DNA of 64,000 nucleotides from JAAYHV01 sp964400515 (GTDB lineage Bacteria > Bacillota > Clostridia > Peptostreptococcales > Anaerovoracaceae), in the NCBI GenBank assembly GCA_964400515.1, contig CAYNTJ010000004.1, positions 92,190-156,189 on the forward strand. Reading direction: 5' to 3'. The position numbers and the translations under genes are program-made. The notes under the pieces are model-generated. The model searched no databases. It had not been told where the DNA came from and was given only the letters and a program-made list of their open reading frames with translations. Of the stretch, positions 36,203-45,376 are shown piece after piece; position 1 is the stretch's first letter; the number at the start of each line of letters is the position of its first letter.

Positions 36203-37621
36203 TTAAATTCCATATTTCTTTTGTTTTCTTACAACGGTGGATTGATCCATGCTGAGGGCTTCCGCAATCTTTCTGGTGGAACCATATCTTTCCTTTGCTT
36301 CCTCCAATACATGCCTTTCCACCCTGGCCAATATTTCTGCCATGGACTCTTCTTTATGATTATCTGCCATCAGCCTTTCATAAGTCTCTGCAAGCCATGG
36401 TATATCCCTAAGCTGTAAGTAGTCTCCGTTGCTAAGAACCACCATGTTCTCCACCACATTTTTAAGCTGTCGAATGTTACCCTTCCAAGGATAAGCTTCG
36501 AACTCCTTTATTATTTCATAAGTAAGCTTTTTCTCCTGCCCGTATTTGTTATTGAACATATTGACAAATTTTAAGGCCAGGGGCGCAATCTCATCCACCC
36601 GATCCCTTAACGGAGGTATCTCAATATTTATTACATTCAATCTATAGTACAAATCTTCCCGAAATTCCCCCTTCTCGATTTTATCCAAAAGCTTTGCATT
36701 TGTAGCTGCAATAACCCTTGTATTAACGGATATGGGTGTGGATGCCCCAACTCTCATTATAGTTCGGTCCTCCAAAGCCCTCAGAAGCTTAACCTGCAGA
36801 TTCAAACTCATTTCTCCCATTTCGTCTAAGAAGAGAGTACCCCCGTCAGCCGCTTCAAAAAGGCCTTCCTTTCCACCTTTAATTGCTCCTGTAAATGCTC
36901 CTTCTTCATAGCCAAAAAGCTCCGACTCCAGGAGATTTTCGGGTATAGCTCCGCAATTCACCACAATAAAAGGTTCGTTGTTTCTTATCGTATTCTTTTC
37001 ATGCAGATACCTGGCCACCAGTTCCTTCCCCACTCCGGATTCTCCTGTTATCAATACGGTGGTATCAAAAACCGCAACTTTTCTTGCCAAAGCATATATC
37101 TCCTGCATCTTTGAATTCACAACAACAATCTCTTCCCCGTCAGAGCTTATTCTTTCCATATTATCTCCGTTGATCTGATTAAGATAATACTTTTCCATTT
37201 CCTTGGCTTTTAACAGCTCTTCTCTTAGTTCATAGATTTCCGATATGTCCCTTGTATTAACCACCACCATTTTTATGGAACCATCCTCATTAAATAACGG
37301 GGTACCTGTAACCATGATATTTTTGGAATTTTTTGTGGTATGATTTAAAGATACCGCCTGCCCTTGCTCTATGGCCAGTAATACAACTGATTTTTTCATC
37401 CATTTGGGATTGATTAAATCCTTTACATTTCTATGCAAAAGCTCTTCCTTTGTTATACCCGTATGCCTAGTGTAGGAATCATTCATCATAAGCACATTTC
37501 CCATGCCATCGGATACTAATATCCCATCAAAAGACCCCTCTATGACCTCTGCCATAGTGGCCAGCACATTATTTTCTTTAAGGTCCTTTAATTCCTCATC
37601 TTCTCTAATACTTAATTCCAT
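36203..37621 (-). CDS. Sigma-54-dependent activator with PAS sensor
   Basis: 472 residues. A PAS domain (about 20-135: FDGILVSDGMGNVLMMNDSYTRHTGI) is followed by an AAA+ domain with Walker A GESGVGKE, the sigma-54 contact loop GAFTGA (about 240) and Walker B GGTLFLDEMGE. The C-terminal Fis-type HTH is STRKIAEALSMDQSTVVRKQKKYGI. There is no receiver domain, so the signal enters through the PAS. It sits upstream of, and in line with, the thiolase operon that has a -24/-12 promoter, and is its most likely regulator. Confidence 0.93.
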   Translation of the reverse strand: MELSIREDEELKDLKENNVLATMAEVIEGSFDGILVSDGMGNVLMMNDSYTRHTGITKEELLHRNVKDLINPKWMKKSVVLLAIEQGQAVSLNHTTKNSKNIMVTGTPLFNEDGSIKMVVVNTRDISEIYELREELLKAKEMEKYYLNQINGDNMERISSDGEEIVVVNSKMQEIYALARKVAVFDTTVLITGESGVGKELVARYLHEKNTIRNNEPFIVVNCGAIPENLLESELFGYEEGAFTGAIKGGKEGLFEAADGGTLFLDEMGEMSLNLQVKLLRALEDRTIMRVGASTPISVNTRVIAATNAKLLDKIEKGEFREDLYYRLNVINIEIPPLRDRVDEIAPLALKFVNMFNNKYGQEKKLTYEIIKEFEAYPWKGNIRQLKNVVENMVVLSNGDYLQLRDIPWLAETYERLMADNHKEESMAEILARVERHVLEEAKERYGSTRKIAEALSMDQSTVVRKQKKYGI

Positions 37622-37659
37622 TACATTTCTCCTCTTAAAAACCCCAATTACCTATTACT

Positions 37660-38811
37660 TTATCCCTTGCTTCCCTTATTAAATATTCGCCTAAAGAAGG
37701 GTTCCTTTATGGTAATTGCACTTTCCGGACACAGCTCTTGGCAGCAATAGCATCTTATACATCTGTCATATTTATATGAAGGAGGGAATTCCTTATTCCC
37801 GTCATGCCAATCAACGGCCTTTGGATTAACGGGACACATATTAACACATATACCACATTTAATACATTTATTAGAATCTATATATGGCTTAGGTGTAATA
37901 ATATTTTTAGCAAGTTTCATGCCACCATTTATTTTCATTTCTTTATCAGGACTTCTTTTAACATCAAAATTCTTCATAATGAATTCTTCAAGTTTATCCC
38001 CCAGTATTTCTATTTCACTATTAAGATATGTACCTGCCCCCATTTCCATCCCTGCTTTATTTGTAAGAAGCAGCTTAGGATCAAGGTTCATAATTCTGCA
38101 CATTGTGGCATCTAGAGCTATGGGGTCCTCGGATAAAAGTATGACATTCATTTTTCTTGGAGTTCCGCCCTTTGGTCCATTTCCTTCCATGGCATATATT
38201 CCATCCATGATATATAGCCTTGGATTAATTGCCGAATTAAGATCCACCAGCATTTTGGCAAAATCATAGGCTTCGGGAACTTTGACATGAAACTCTGCCT
38301 TTAATGTCCCCGGCACACATCCAAATTGATTTTTTACAGCCCCCGTTACCCTCTGAAAACCATGGGTTTTCATTTTAGGCAAGCTTATAACCCCATCACT
38401 TTCAATTACACCGTTTGCTATGATGAACTTCTTATTCTGTATGCCCTTATCAAAATATATTTCTTTTCCTTTTCTAAAATCAGCAAAAGAAATATCTAAA
38501 TCCTCAGCTATTTTAGATATTCCCGTTTTGTTTGCCGCCGATTCCGGACTCTGAAAGGCCGGGGAATCTCCGTATGAAAGTATTGCTCCTTGCTCTTTTA
38601 AAATCTCTGCCACAGCTTTAAATATCATGGGATGAGTAGTAACACATTTTTCCGGAGGATCTGCCGATAGCCAATTTGGTTTTAAGAGTATTTTTTCATC
38701 TGCCTTTACAAATTTCGAAACACCCCCAAGTAAATCGATACCTCTTTTTACCGAGGTATATACTTCTTCATATTCATAACTTTCACATCTTACTAATACC
38801 ACCCTTGACAT
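37660..38811 (-). CDS. DUF362 protein with two C-terminal [4Fe-4S] clusters
   Basis: 383 residues from ATG 38811 (GGTGG upstream). The DUF362 core (KILLKPNWLSADPPEKCVTTHP; LPKMKTHGFQRVTGAVKNQFG; MDGIYAMEGNGPKGG) occupies the first 300 residues. Two ferredoxin motifs follow: CIKCGICVNMCPVNP and CIRCYCCQELCPESA. The family is common in anaerobes but its reaction is unknown. It is transcribed with the SWIM gene upstream and the sigma-54 regulator 38 bp downstream. Confidence 0.88.
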   Translation of the reverse strand: MSRVVLVRCESYEYEEVYTSVKRGIDLLGGVSKFVKADEKILLKPNWLSADPPEKCVTTHPMIFKAVAEILKEQGAILSYGDSPAFQSPESAANKTGISKIAEDLDISFADFRKGKEIYFDKGIQNKKFIIANGVIESDGVISLPKMKTHGFQRVTGAVKNQFGCVPGTLKAEFHVKVPEAYDFAKMLVDLNSAINPRLYIMDGIYAMEGNGPKGGTPRKMNVILLSEDPIALDATMCRIMNLDPKLLLTNKAGMEMGAGTYLNSEIEILGDKLEEFIMKNFDVKRSPDKEMKINGGMKLAKNIITPKPYIDSNKCIKCGICVNMCPVNPKAVDWHDGNKEFPPSYKYDRCIRCYCCQELCPESAITIKEPFFRRIFNKGSKG

Positions 38812-38812
38812 A

Positions 38813-39253
38813 TTACCACCTATCTTCATTTTCATATAACTCTTCTATCTCCATCAATGCATTTATAAGATGTGTCCTCAGTTCATCTTCCGATAGGGAA
38901 TCCACATACATTTCTATTTCATCTAATCTACTGCTGTATTTTTCCTCTTCTTCTATCTCTGTCATTCTAATTTCTTCTAATAATCTCTCTGCTTCTTCAG
39001 AAAAAATTGTAAAGTATAGGGCCACTTTATGCTTACAGACTCTTACTTTACCTTCTGCATGGGGACAATTGCAGGTTGATTTTTTCGGATGCTCAATATC
39101 AATCGTTACATAATACGGTTCGTCCAAACTCCCTTTTACATAACCGGTGTAAACATTTTCATTTACTTGGCTCCAAAAAATTACATTTTTATTCTCATAA
39201 TATTCAAGCCCCCTTGAAACAGACGCCTTACTTGCTATACTAATTATGCTCAT
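38813..39253 (-). CDS. SWIM zinc-finger protein
   Basis: 146 residues. The SWIM motif is CNCPHAEGKVRVCKHKVAL (CxC...CxH, about 60-80), which binds one zinc and mediates DNA or protein contact. The rest is a beta domain before it (RGLEYYENKNVIFWSQV) and an acidic helix after it. It lies 1 nt before the DUF362 start. Full-length SWIM helicases are much larger, so this is a stand-alone SWIM protein. Confidence 0.82.
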   Translation of the reverse strand: MSIISIASKASVSRGLEYYENKNVIFWSQVNENVYTGYVKGSLDEPYYVTIDIEHPKKSTCNCPHAEGKVRVCKHKVALYFTIFSEEAERLLEEIRMTEIEEEEKYSSRLDEIEMYVDSLSEDELRTHLINALMEIEELYENEDRW

Positions 39254-39302
39254 AACTTATTCCTCCAATCAATTATTATATCATCTAATCGGATAATATA
39301 AA

Positions 39303-39331
39303 AACCTGAAATAATCCAAGTATTTCAGGTT
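39303..39331 (-). terminator. Terminator of the metal-uptake operon
   Basis: Perfect 11-bp arms (39303-39313, 39321-39331) with a 7-nt loop, followed on the minus strand by TTTTTATA. It sits about 20 nt past the CooT-like stop. Confidence 0.88.
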
Positions 39332-39353
39332 ACATTTATTTACAAGCTAAATA

Positions 39354-39548
39354 TTAATCATTTAATTCTATAAGAATCCTATGTTCAACCAGTTCCATTT
39401 CTTTTATTGAACCTTTTACAGTCTTTCTTTGGCTATATATATTTTCCAATAAAATCTCGTTCCCCTTGGGAATTACTTTATCGACTGATTCCAATATCAG
39501 TTCCTGCTTACCATCTTTATTAATGGAATAAACATTTGCTTCACACAT
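39354..39548 (-). CDS. CooT-family small nickel-binding protein
   Basis: 64 residues from ATG 39548 (GGAGG 7 nt upstream). It starts MCEANVYSINKDGKQ and ends with IKEMELVEHRILIEL, which is the whole CooT fold; Cys2 is the conserved metal ligand in CooT of Rhodospirillum. It overlaps the DUF3842 gene by 8 nt and closes the metal operon. In clostridia such proteins are often linked to nickel or CO-dehydrogenase metabolism, but no such enzyme is present here. Confidence 0.82.
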   Translation of the reverse strand: MCEANVYSINKDGKQELILESVDKVIPKGNEILLENIYSQRKTVKGSIKEMELVEHRILIELND

Positions 39549-39966
39549 TATTACTACCTCCAACAAAATCAGAAATCTTCTCAATGGCCATATCTATACA
39601 TATAGGCAAGGGTTCCCTTTTAACACCGGCAACATATATATTGCAACGATTTAGGGGTATAAGGATCTTCCTTGCCGGGCTTTCTCCTATGGCCCTGGCC
39701 ATATTAGGAGTTAACTCCCCAAGCATTGAATTTGCAGATATTATACCTATACTGCCCATTATATAATCAACCTTAGGTACGTTATATATTATTGCATTTT
39801 CACCGGACGCCCCTTCGTTTGCCCCCGCCTTAAGCATAAGAGAGGTTGCCAGCGCATTAGTCCCTAGGGCAAGTATATCCATATCATTTCCAAATGCGGC
39901 TCTTAGCTTTTCAACTATGGCTTTACCCATACCTCCGCCTTGGCCGTCAATTACTGCTATCTTCAA
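39541..39966 (-). CDS. DUF3842 family protein
   Basis: 141 residues: MKIAVIDGQGGGMGKAIVEKL, ILALGTNALATSLMLKAGAN, VDYIMGSIGIISANSMLGELTP, PLPICIDMAIEKI. The glycine-rich start looks like a nucleotide-binding loop. The family has no known function but recurs beside CooT-like genes and metal transporters in anaerobes, as here. It overlaps CooT by 8 nt and follows the transporter ATPase by 53 bp. Confidence 0.8.
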   Translation of the reverse strand: MKIAVIDGQGGGMGKAIVEKLRAAFGNDMDILALGTNALATSLMLKAGANEGASGENAIIYNVPKVDYIMGSIGIISANSMLGELTPNMARAIGESPARKILIPLNRCNIYVAGVKREPLPICIDMAIEKISDFVGGSNNV

Positions 39967-40019
39967 GTTTATTCCTCCAACTTCATATTAGGTATATTAT
40001 ACCAAATAATTAGGAAGAA

Positions 40020-40787
40020 TTAAACTTTTTCATCGGGAAACGGTACAATAACCGGAACCCCCATATATTCCATAATATGAACATGTATGTTGTACACCTC
40101 ACCGATATTCTCAGGTGTCATTATTTCCGGGCCTCCATAGGTAAAAACCTTAGAATCCTTTAAGAATAAAAATCTGTCGCAGTAACGTATTGCCAAATTT
40201 AAATCGTGAATAATAATGGCCACACAGGTATTGTGTTCCTTGGCAATTCTTTTAACACTCCTTAATACGTCGTGCTGATTTTTGGGATCCAAATTACTTG
40301 TGGGCTCATCTAATAGTAACAGCTTTGGTTCTTGGGCCAGTGCCCTGGCTAGCATAACCTTTTGGGCTTCTCCACCGGATAGTTCCGACACGTTTCTTAG
40401 TGCAAGTTCTTCCAAATCCATTTTATGGATAATATCAGAAACCATCTCCTTATCACCTAAGGTGGAATCCCATTGTATATACGGTTTTCTTCCCAACAAA
40501 ACAGTATCAAATACCGTCATATGCAGCGGACTGCTTGCTTGGGGTACATAGGCAATATTTCTTGCCATTTCATTTGACATCATATCATAAACATTATTAC
40601 CATCCACCAAAACCACGCCTTCTGCCGGAGGACATATGAGATCGATACACTTTATCAATGTGCTTTTACCCGCCCCATTGTTACCTAGGATTGCAATACA
40701 TTCATTCTCATCTAAACTGAAGCTTATTTCGTCCAGGATTTTTTTATTTTTATCGTAGGAAAATTCAATATTTTTTACTTCAATCAA
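40020..40787 (-). CDS. ABC transporter ATPase, FecE/BtuD-type
   Basis: 255 residues. Walker A is GNNGAGKST (about 36-44), the signature is LSGGEAQKVMLARAL, Walker B is LLLLDEPTSNLD and the H-loop is IIHDLN. The sequence is of the iron/cobalamin/siderophore group. It overlaps the permease gene by 8 nt and powers the FecCD permease. See the FmdE and binding-protein entries for the likely cargo. Confidence 0.92.
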   Translation of the reverse strand: MIEVKNIEFSYDKNKKILDEISFSLDENECIAILGNNGAGKSTLIKCIDLICPPAEGVVLVDGNNVYDMMSNEMARNIAYVPQASSPLHMTVFDTVLLGRKPYIQWDSTLGDKEMVSDIIHKMDLEELALRNVSELSGGEAQKVMLARALAQEPKLLLLDEPTSNLDPKNQHDVLRSVKRIAKEHNTCVAIIIHDLNLAIRYCDRFLFLKDSKVFTYGGPEIMTPENIGEVYNIHVHIMEYMGVPVIVPFPDEKV

Positions 40788-41859
40788 CTATTTTTTCCCC
40801 CTTAAACAAAATATATATAAACAGTGGTGCACCTAAAAATGATGTTATGGCCCCTATTGGGAGAATAACCGGTGCTATTATTAATCTGGCAAAGGTATCA
40901 GCGAGAATAAGGAGCAGGCCTCCCGTAGCCGCAGAACAAGGTATGAGATACCTGTAATCATTACCCACGAATCTACGCATTATATGGGGTGCCACTAGGC
41001 CAACAAAGCTTATGATTCCCACAAAGGATACGGCACATGCCGCGGCCAATGAGCAGATAATCAAGCTAATAAGGGTAACCCTTTTGGTATTTACTCCCAG
41101 GCTCTTTGCAGTATCATTACCACTCTCCATGGCGTTATAGTTCCAGCTGTTTAGCAGAAAGTATATCATGGCGATTAAAAATACGGCAAAGACTATGGAT
41201 AATTCCTTAAAGGTAGCAGCTCCTAAATTTCCGAATGTCCAAAATACAAGGGCGCTTATCTTTGTATCATCGGCAAAATATTGAAGCAATGTAATGCCCC
41301 CTGCAAAAAGGGAACTTAAAGCAACCCCCACAAGTATAAGGCCCCCAGGGCCTAAGTTTCTTTTTACTTTGGAAATTACAACTATTATAAATGTGGATAT
41401 GGATCCAAACAAAAACGCACACAGGGTTACAATATATGGATTATCAATTGCTATTGCAGAAAAAGAAGAATCATAATTTACGATACCTCCCCCAAAAACA
41501 ATAATTCCGACAGCTGCACCAAAAGCAGCTCCCTGGGAAACACCAAGGGTCGATGCGGATGCCAGGGGATTTTGCAATACACACTGCATTACTGCTCCGG
41601 AAACAGATAGGGCAGCTCCGATTATTATTGCCGCAGCCACCCTAGGAAGCCTTATATTAAATATAATCATGAGAGTCTTCTTATCACCTTTTAAGAAAAG
41701 CCCCTTTATAACCTCTATAAAAGGTATACCGGTGGATCCAAGGCTTATGGCAAGTATTCCTGCCAGCAGTATTAACAATAAAACAAGCCAAAGGATGTAC
41801 TTTTTACGGCCGATAAATCTATGATAATTTTGAATTGTAGCGTTTCTTTTTTCCGTCAT
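40780..41859 (-). CDS. FecCD-family metal-type ABC permease
   Basis: 359 residues with about 9-10 helices. The FecCD hallmarks are present: FNIRLPRVAAAIIIGAALSVSGAVMQCVLQNPLASASTLGVSQGAAFGA, and later FVGLVAPHIMRRFVGND (coupling helix). It is unusually preceded by a short charged N-terminus (TEKRNATIQNYHRFIG). Two copies would form the channel with the ATPase below it. Confidence 0.92.
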   Translation of the reverse strand: MTEKRNATIQNYHRFIGRKKYILWLVLLLILLAGILAISLGSTGIPFIEVIKGLFLKGDKKTLMIIFNIRLPRVAAAIIIGAALSVSGAVMQCVLQNPLASASTLGVSQGAAFGAAVGIIVFGGGIVNYDSSFSAIAIDNPYIVTLCAFLFGSISTFIIVVISKVKRNLGPGGLILVGVALSSLFAGGITLLQYFADDTKISALVFWTFGNLGAATFKELSIVFAVFLIAMIYFLLNSWNYNAMESGNDTAKSLGVNTKRVTLISLIICSLAAACAVSFVGIISFVGLVAPHIMRRFVGNDYRYLIPCSAATGGLLLILADTFARLIIAPVILPIGAITSFLGAPLFIYILFKGEKIVD

Positions 41860-41861
41860 TA

Positions 41862-42956
41862 TTACTCACCAATATTTACTTTACAATAGCCGGCTCCGTA
41901 GTCTTGAAGCTCCTTCAGATAATTATCCTTACCTAGGAAAAACTCAAATATTTCATTTGCTTTTTCCGTAAAATCAATATCGCTAAATTCCTGGGGATAA
42001 AGTAGACTTCCTACATAATAGCTGTTAACAAGGGGAATCTCAACATTGGAAAAATATGATGTAGAGCTGGGATATTGATATATATTACTATTGTTAAATG
42101 CTTTTAGCTCCTCATAATAACCGGGGTTTTTATCATAATCCGCCTTAACAAGGTTTACCCCACCGCTATCAAGCATTATATATTCAGGATCCCATTCGAT
42201 TATTATTTCCTTATCCACCATAACACCACATGATTCATCGGATATCCCCACGGCAACATCCTTAGCACTTATTGCTTCAAATACCGGGTATTTGGAATAT
42301 ATGCTGTCTATTCCATGAATCCCCTTGTAAGTTGCCGCAGCCCCCAATACACTTGGTTTATTTTCATCGGGAATCTCAGAGGTTCTGTTTGCTAAATCAT
42401 CCAAGCAGTAATCAATGTATTCAATCACCTCATTTGCTCTGTCTTCCACGCCGCAAACTTTCCCTATAAGGAGTAGTGCTTCTTCATAATCTTCTTCAAA
42501 AAGCGTACCCATGGGAACTACGATTACGGGAATACCGGTTTTCATCTGTATTTCATCTGCGATTTCTTCATTGTAGGTACAAAAGATTACATCGGGATTT
42601 ACAGAAATAATCTGCTCAGGGTAGTAATCCGTCGCTCCTCCCATATCTGTTCCAACCACAGGTAAATCCTTCCATATGTCCTTATTGGCATAGGCATATG
42701 CCGTAACCGGGGTAATATTCTCAGCATCCATAGAACCTATCCCCACAGCCTTCTCCGCCAGCCCTAAATATGTAATCATCCTTGGAGTATTTCCCAGGGG
42801 TACTATTTTATTTATTTCATGGGGGACCTCAACTTCACGGCCCAAAGAATCCGTTATTACGATGGTGTCAACTCCGCTGCTGTTCTCAACACTTCCGCAG
42901 CCCGATAATATGAATATTAAAAGTAGTGTAATTATAGCTATTGATTTTCTTTTCAT
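41862..42956 (-). CDS. ABC transporter substrate-binding lipoprotein
   Basis: 364 residues from ATG 42956 (AAGAGG upstream). The signal ends ILSGCG, so it is a lipoprotein. The domain is of the Fe3+/cobalamin clamshell type (ITDSLGREVEVPHEINKIVPLG, LGLAEKAVGIGS, VVPMGTLFEEDYEEALLLIGKVCG). It starts 21 nt after the FmdE-like stop. The cargo may be a metal chelate; a binding-pocket prediction is not possible by eye. Confidence 0.9.
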   Translation of the reverse strand: MKRKSIAIITLLLIFILSGCGSVENSSGVDTIVITDSLGREVEVPHEINKIVPLGNTPRMITYLGLAEKAVGIGSMDAENITPVTAYAYANKDIWKDLPVVGTDMGGATDYYPEQIISVNPDVIFCTYNEEIADEIQMKTGIPVIVVPMGTLFEEDYEEALLLIGKVCGVEDRANEVIEYIDYCLDDLANRTSEIPDENKPSVLGAAATYKGIHGIDSIYSKYPVFEAISAKDVAVGISDESCGVMVDKEIIIEWDPEYIMLDSGGVNLVKADYDKNPGYYEELKAFNNSNIYQYPSSTSYFSNVEIPLVNSYYVGSLLYPQEFSDIDFTEKANEIFEFFLGKDNYLKELQDYGAGYCKVNIGE

Positions 42957-42977
42957 AATTTTACCTCTTACCATAGT

Positions 42978-43508
42978 TTAAAATCCCCTTGTATAATCCT
43001 CTGCACAATCCAAACAAACCTTTTTACCATCTTTTATCCTTATCTTATGCTCCGGTGCACCTTCTCCGCATTCTTCGCATATTACAGTATTAAAGATTCT
43101 AGCTTTTACCGGTACATCGAAACCGGGAACGTTAAAATCAAAAATTTCATCAAAATCAGAACTCAATATCAGCTTTTTACGTTCTTCCCTTTCCATCTCT
43201 CCATTAAAAGGCTTTAAGATCATTCTAAGACTCTTACCCGTTTTTCTGCAGAAAAAACTAAAGGCCATTTTACCTGTTCCCTTATAAATAAGATTCCCTT
43301 TACCAAATGTACAACCCGTCAGTACCTGCACTGCATCAACTCCGCAGGCATCGTTTTCTGTGACACATACAACCTCTTCATCCTTTGTAAACTTAAGCTC
43401 CATTTTTTCCTTTGCGGCCTTACATGCCATATACCCTATGGCAAGTCCGGGACACTCATGTCCATGGAATTCGACGCATCTTTCCCAATCCGTTTTCGGT
43501 CTACACAT
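42978..43508 (-). CDS. FmdE-family protein with C-terminal zinc ribbon
   Basis: 176 residues from ATG 43508 (GGAG 7 nt upstream). The FmdE core is clear: CVEFHGHECPGLAIGY (His/Cys metal site), TENDACGVDAVQVLTGCTFGKGNLIYK. A C-terminal zinc ribbon (CEECGEGAPEH ... CLDC) completes it. FmdE proteins are named after a formylmethanofuran dehydrogenase-linked protein, but in bacteria they lie by molybdate, tungstate or nickel transport genes. Here it is the first gene of an operon with an ABC importer and CooT, so a metal-handling role is likely. Confidence 0.87.
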   Translation of the reverse strand: MCRPKTDWERCVEFHGHECPGLAIGYMACKAAKEKMELKFTKDEEVVCVTENDACGVDAVQVLTGCTFGKGNLIYKGTGKMAFSFFCRKTGKSLRMILKPFNGEMEREERKKLILSSDFDEIFDFNVPGFDVPVKARIFNTVICEECGEGAPEHKIRIKDGKKVCLDCAEDYTRGF

Positions 43509-43532
43509 TCCTTTTCTCCTTTTATTTTTACC

Positions 43533-43596
43533 AATCAAAAAACCACAAATATAAGCTCCATGTACTCATAGACTATCTTACCTTCGTGGTTTGATT
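43533..43596 (-). ncRNA. Structured leader or terminator upstream of fmdE-like gene
   Basis: On the minus strand AATCAAACCAC (43586-43596) pairs with GTGGTTTTTTGATT (43533-43546, three extra T). The 39-nt interior holds a TAAG/CTTA stem and a CTATG-AGTA-CATGG hairpin. The T6 sits inside the right arm, as in a terminator. It is 25 nt from the fmdE-like ATG, so it could be a leader attenuator or simply the ABC-F terminator. No known riboswitch class was recognised. Confidence 0.4.
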
Positions 43597-43696
43597 AATT
43601 ATTATTGCAATTTGAAAATATGATTTACTTTGAGCCTTCTTGACTCTTTCTTCAAAATCAATACTAGCATAATGAACGCTGTATCACAAGTAGAAT

Positions 43697-45315
43697 TTAA
43701 ATTTCATACATCTCATCAATTTGTTTTTGTATTGCTTCATCCTCAAGAAATTCATCAAAGGTCATTTCTCTGTCAAACAGGCCTTTTGGTGTGATTTCCA
43801 TAACTCTGTTACTTATGGTTTGGATAAATCTATGGTCATGGGAAGTAAATAATAAAGTACCACTGAAGGCAACAAGTCCATCATTAACAGCTTGTATGGA
43901 CTCCAAGTCCAAGTGATTAGTCGGCTCGTCCAAAAGAAGCACATTTGCATAGGAAAGCATGAGCTTTGAAAACATGCACCTTACCTTTTCTCCGCCGGAT
44001 AGAACCTCCACCTTCTTAAGGGGTTCTTCTCCTGAAAAAAGCATTTTACCCAAGAAGCCCCTGATAAAGGACTCTTCCTTCTCTTTTGAATATACCCTTA
44101 GCCAATCTATCAGATTATGTTCACTGCTCTTAAAGTATTCGGAATTATCCTTTGGTAAATATGATCTCGATGTAGTAACTCCCCATTTAAAAGTTCCTTC
44201 ATCCGGCTCCATTTCTCCCATCAGTATTTGCAAAAGAGTGGTTTTTGATAGGGGGTCTCTCCCCAAAAAGACTACCTTGTCTCCTTTATTTATAACAAAG
44301 CTAATGTTATCCAACACTTTAACTCCGTTTATTTCTTTTGTTAAGCCTTCCACCATCAGAATGTCCTTACCGGCTTCCCTTTCCGGTGTAAAACCAACAA
44401 AAGGATAACGCCTTGATGAAGGCTTGATATCTTCAATTGTAATCTTATCCAGCATCTTCTTTCTGGAGGTTGCTTGCTTAGCTTTGGAAGCATTGGAGCT
44501 AAACCTTGCAATAAAAGCCTCTAACTCCTTTTTCTTTTCCTCATTTTTCTTGTTTTGGTCATTCATAAGTTTAAGGGCCAATTGACTTGATTCATACCAA
44601 AAGTCATAGTTACCAACATATAGATTTGCCTTACCATAATCAATATCAACCATATGAGTACATATCTTGTTTAAAAAATGCCTATCATGGGATACTACAA
44701 TCAGTGTATTAGGGTAATTGATCAAGAACTCTTCCAACCATGATATGGCTCGAAAATCCAAGTGATTAGTAGGCTCGTCCAAAAGCAGATTATCAGGATT
44801 ACCAAACAATGCTTGGGCCAAAAGCACCTTTACCTTTTCCGCGCCCAATAATTCATTCATTTTTTTGTATGAAGTTCCTTTGTTATTCCTAATCCTGTTA
44901 ATAATTTTTCTGCATTAGTCTCCGCTTCCCAGCCGTCTAAATCAGCAAATTCACCCTCAAGCTCTGATGCTCTTATGCCATCCTCTTCATTAAAATCTTC
45001 CTTTGAATATATTGCTTCCTTTTCCATCATTATTTCATAAAGCCTTTTATGACCCATGATTACAGTGTCCAGTACCGTAAATTCATCAAATTCAAAATGG
45101 TCCTGTTTAAGTACAGCAAGCCTTTCCCCCGGTGATATGGAAACATTCCCGTTATTTGGTTCTATTTCACCTGATAATATTTTTAAAAAAGTTGATTTAC
45201 CCGCACCATTTGCACCGATTACACCATAGCAATTCCCCGATGTAAACTTCAAGTTCACCTCTTCAAACAACTTTTTATCTCCAAACCTTAATCCAACATT
45301 TACTACATTTATCAA
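43697..45315 (-). pseudogene. ABC-F ATPase (YbiT/YkpA-like), split by a frameshift
   Basis: The 5' part (45315-44857) has the first Walker A (GANGAGKST) and ends ...ITKELHTKK in TGA. The 3' part (44860-43697) begins at MNELLGAEKVKVLLAQALFG (first signature region) and has LLLDEPTNHLD, a second ATPase with LSGGEKVRCMF and a second DEPTNHLD. Adding one A to the A7 run at 44860-44866 would give one 539-residue protein. Such ABC-F proteins act on the ribosome in translation rescue or antibiotic protection. The break may be an error or a slippage site. A terminator hairpin lies in its leader. Confidence 0.85.
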
Positions 45316-45339
45316 TATTTCTCTCCTTCATTTCAAAAC

Positions 45340-45376
45340 AAAAACTTTGAGAAAGTATAAACACACAATCTCAAAG
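45340..45376 (-). terminator. Terminator or attenuator in the ABC-F leader
   Basis: Perfect 8-bp arms (45345-45352, 45369-45376), a 16-nt loop and TTTTT on the minus strand. It lies about 25 nt before the ABC-F ATG and about 70 nt after the stop of the upstream gene. A second inverted repeat (45402-45408 with 45419-45425) lies just upstream. Confidence 0.75.

Noticed and set aside
43600..43696. Coding-like stretch (ASIDFEERVKKAQSKSYFQIA) upstream of the fmdE leader
   Set aside because: Flanked by stops, no start site or family; too short to call a gene fragment.
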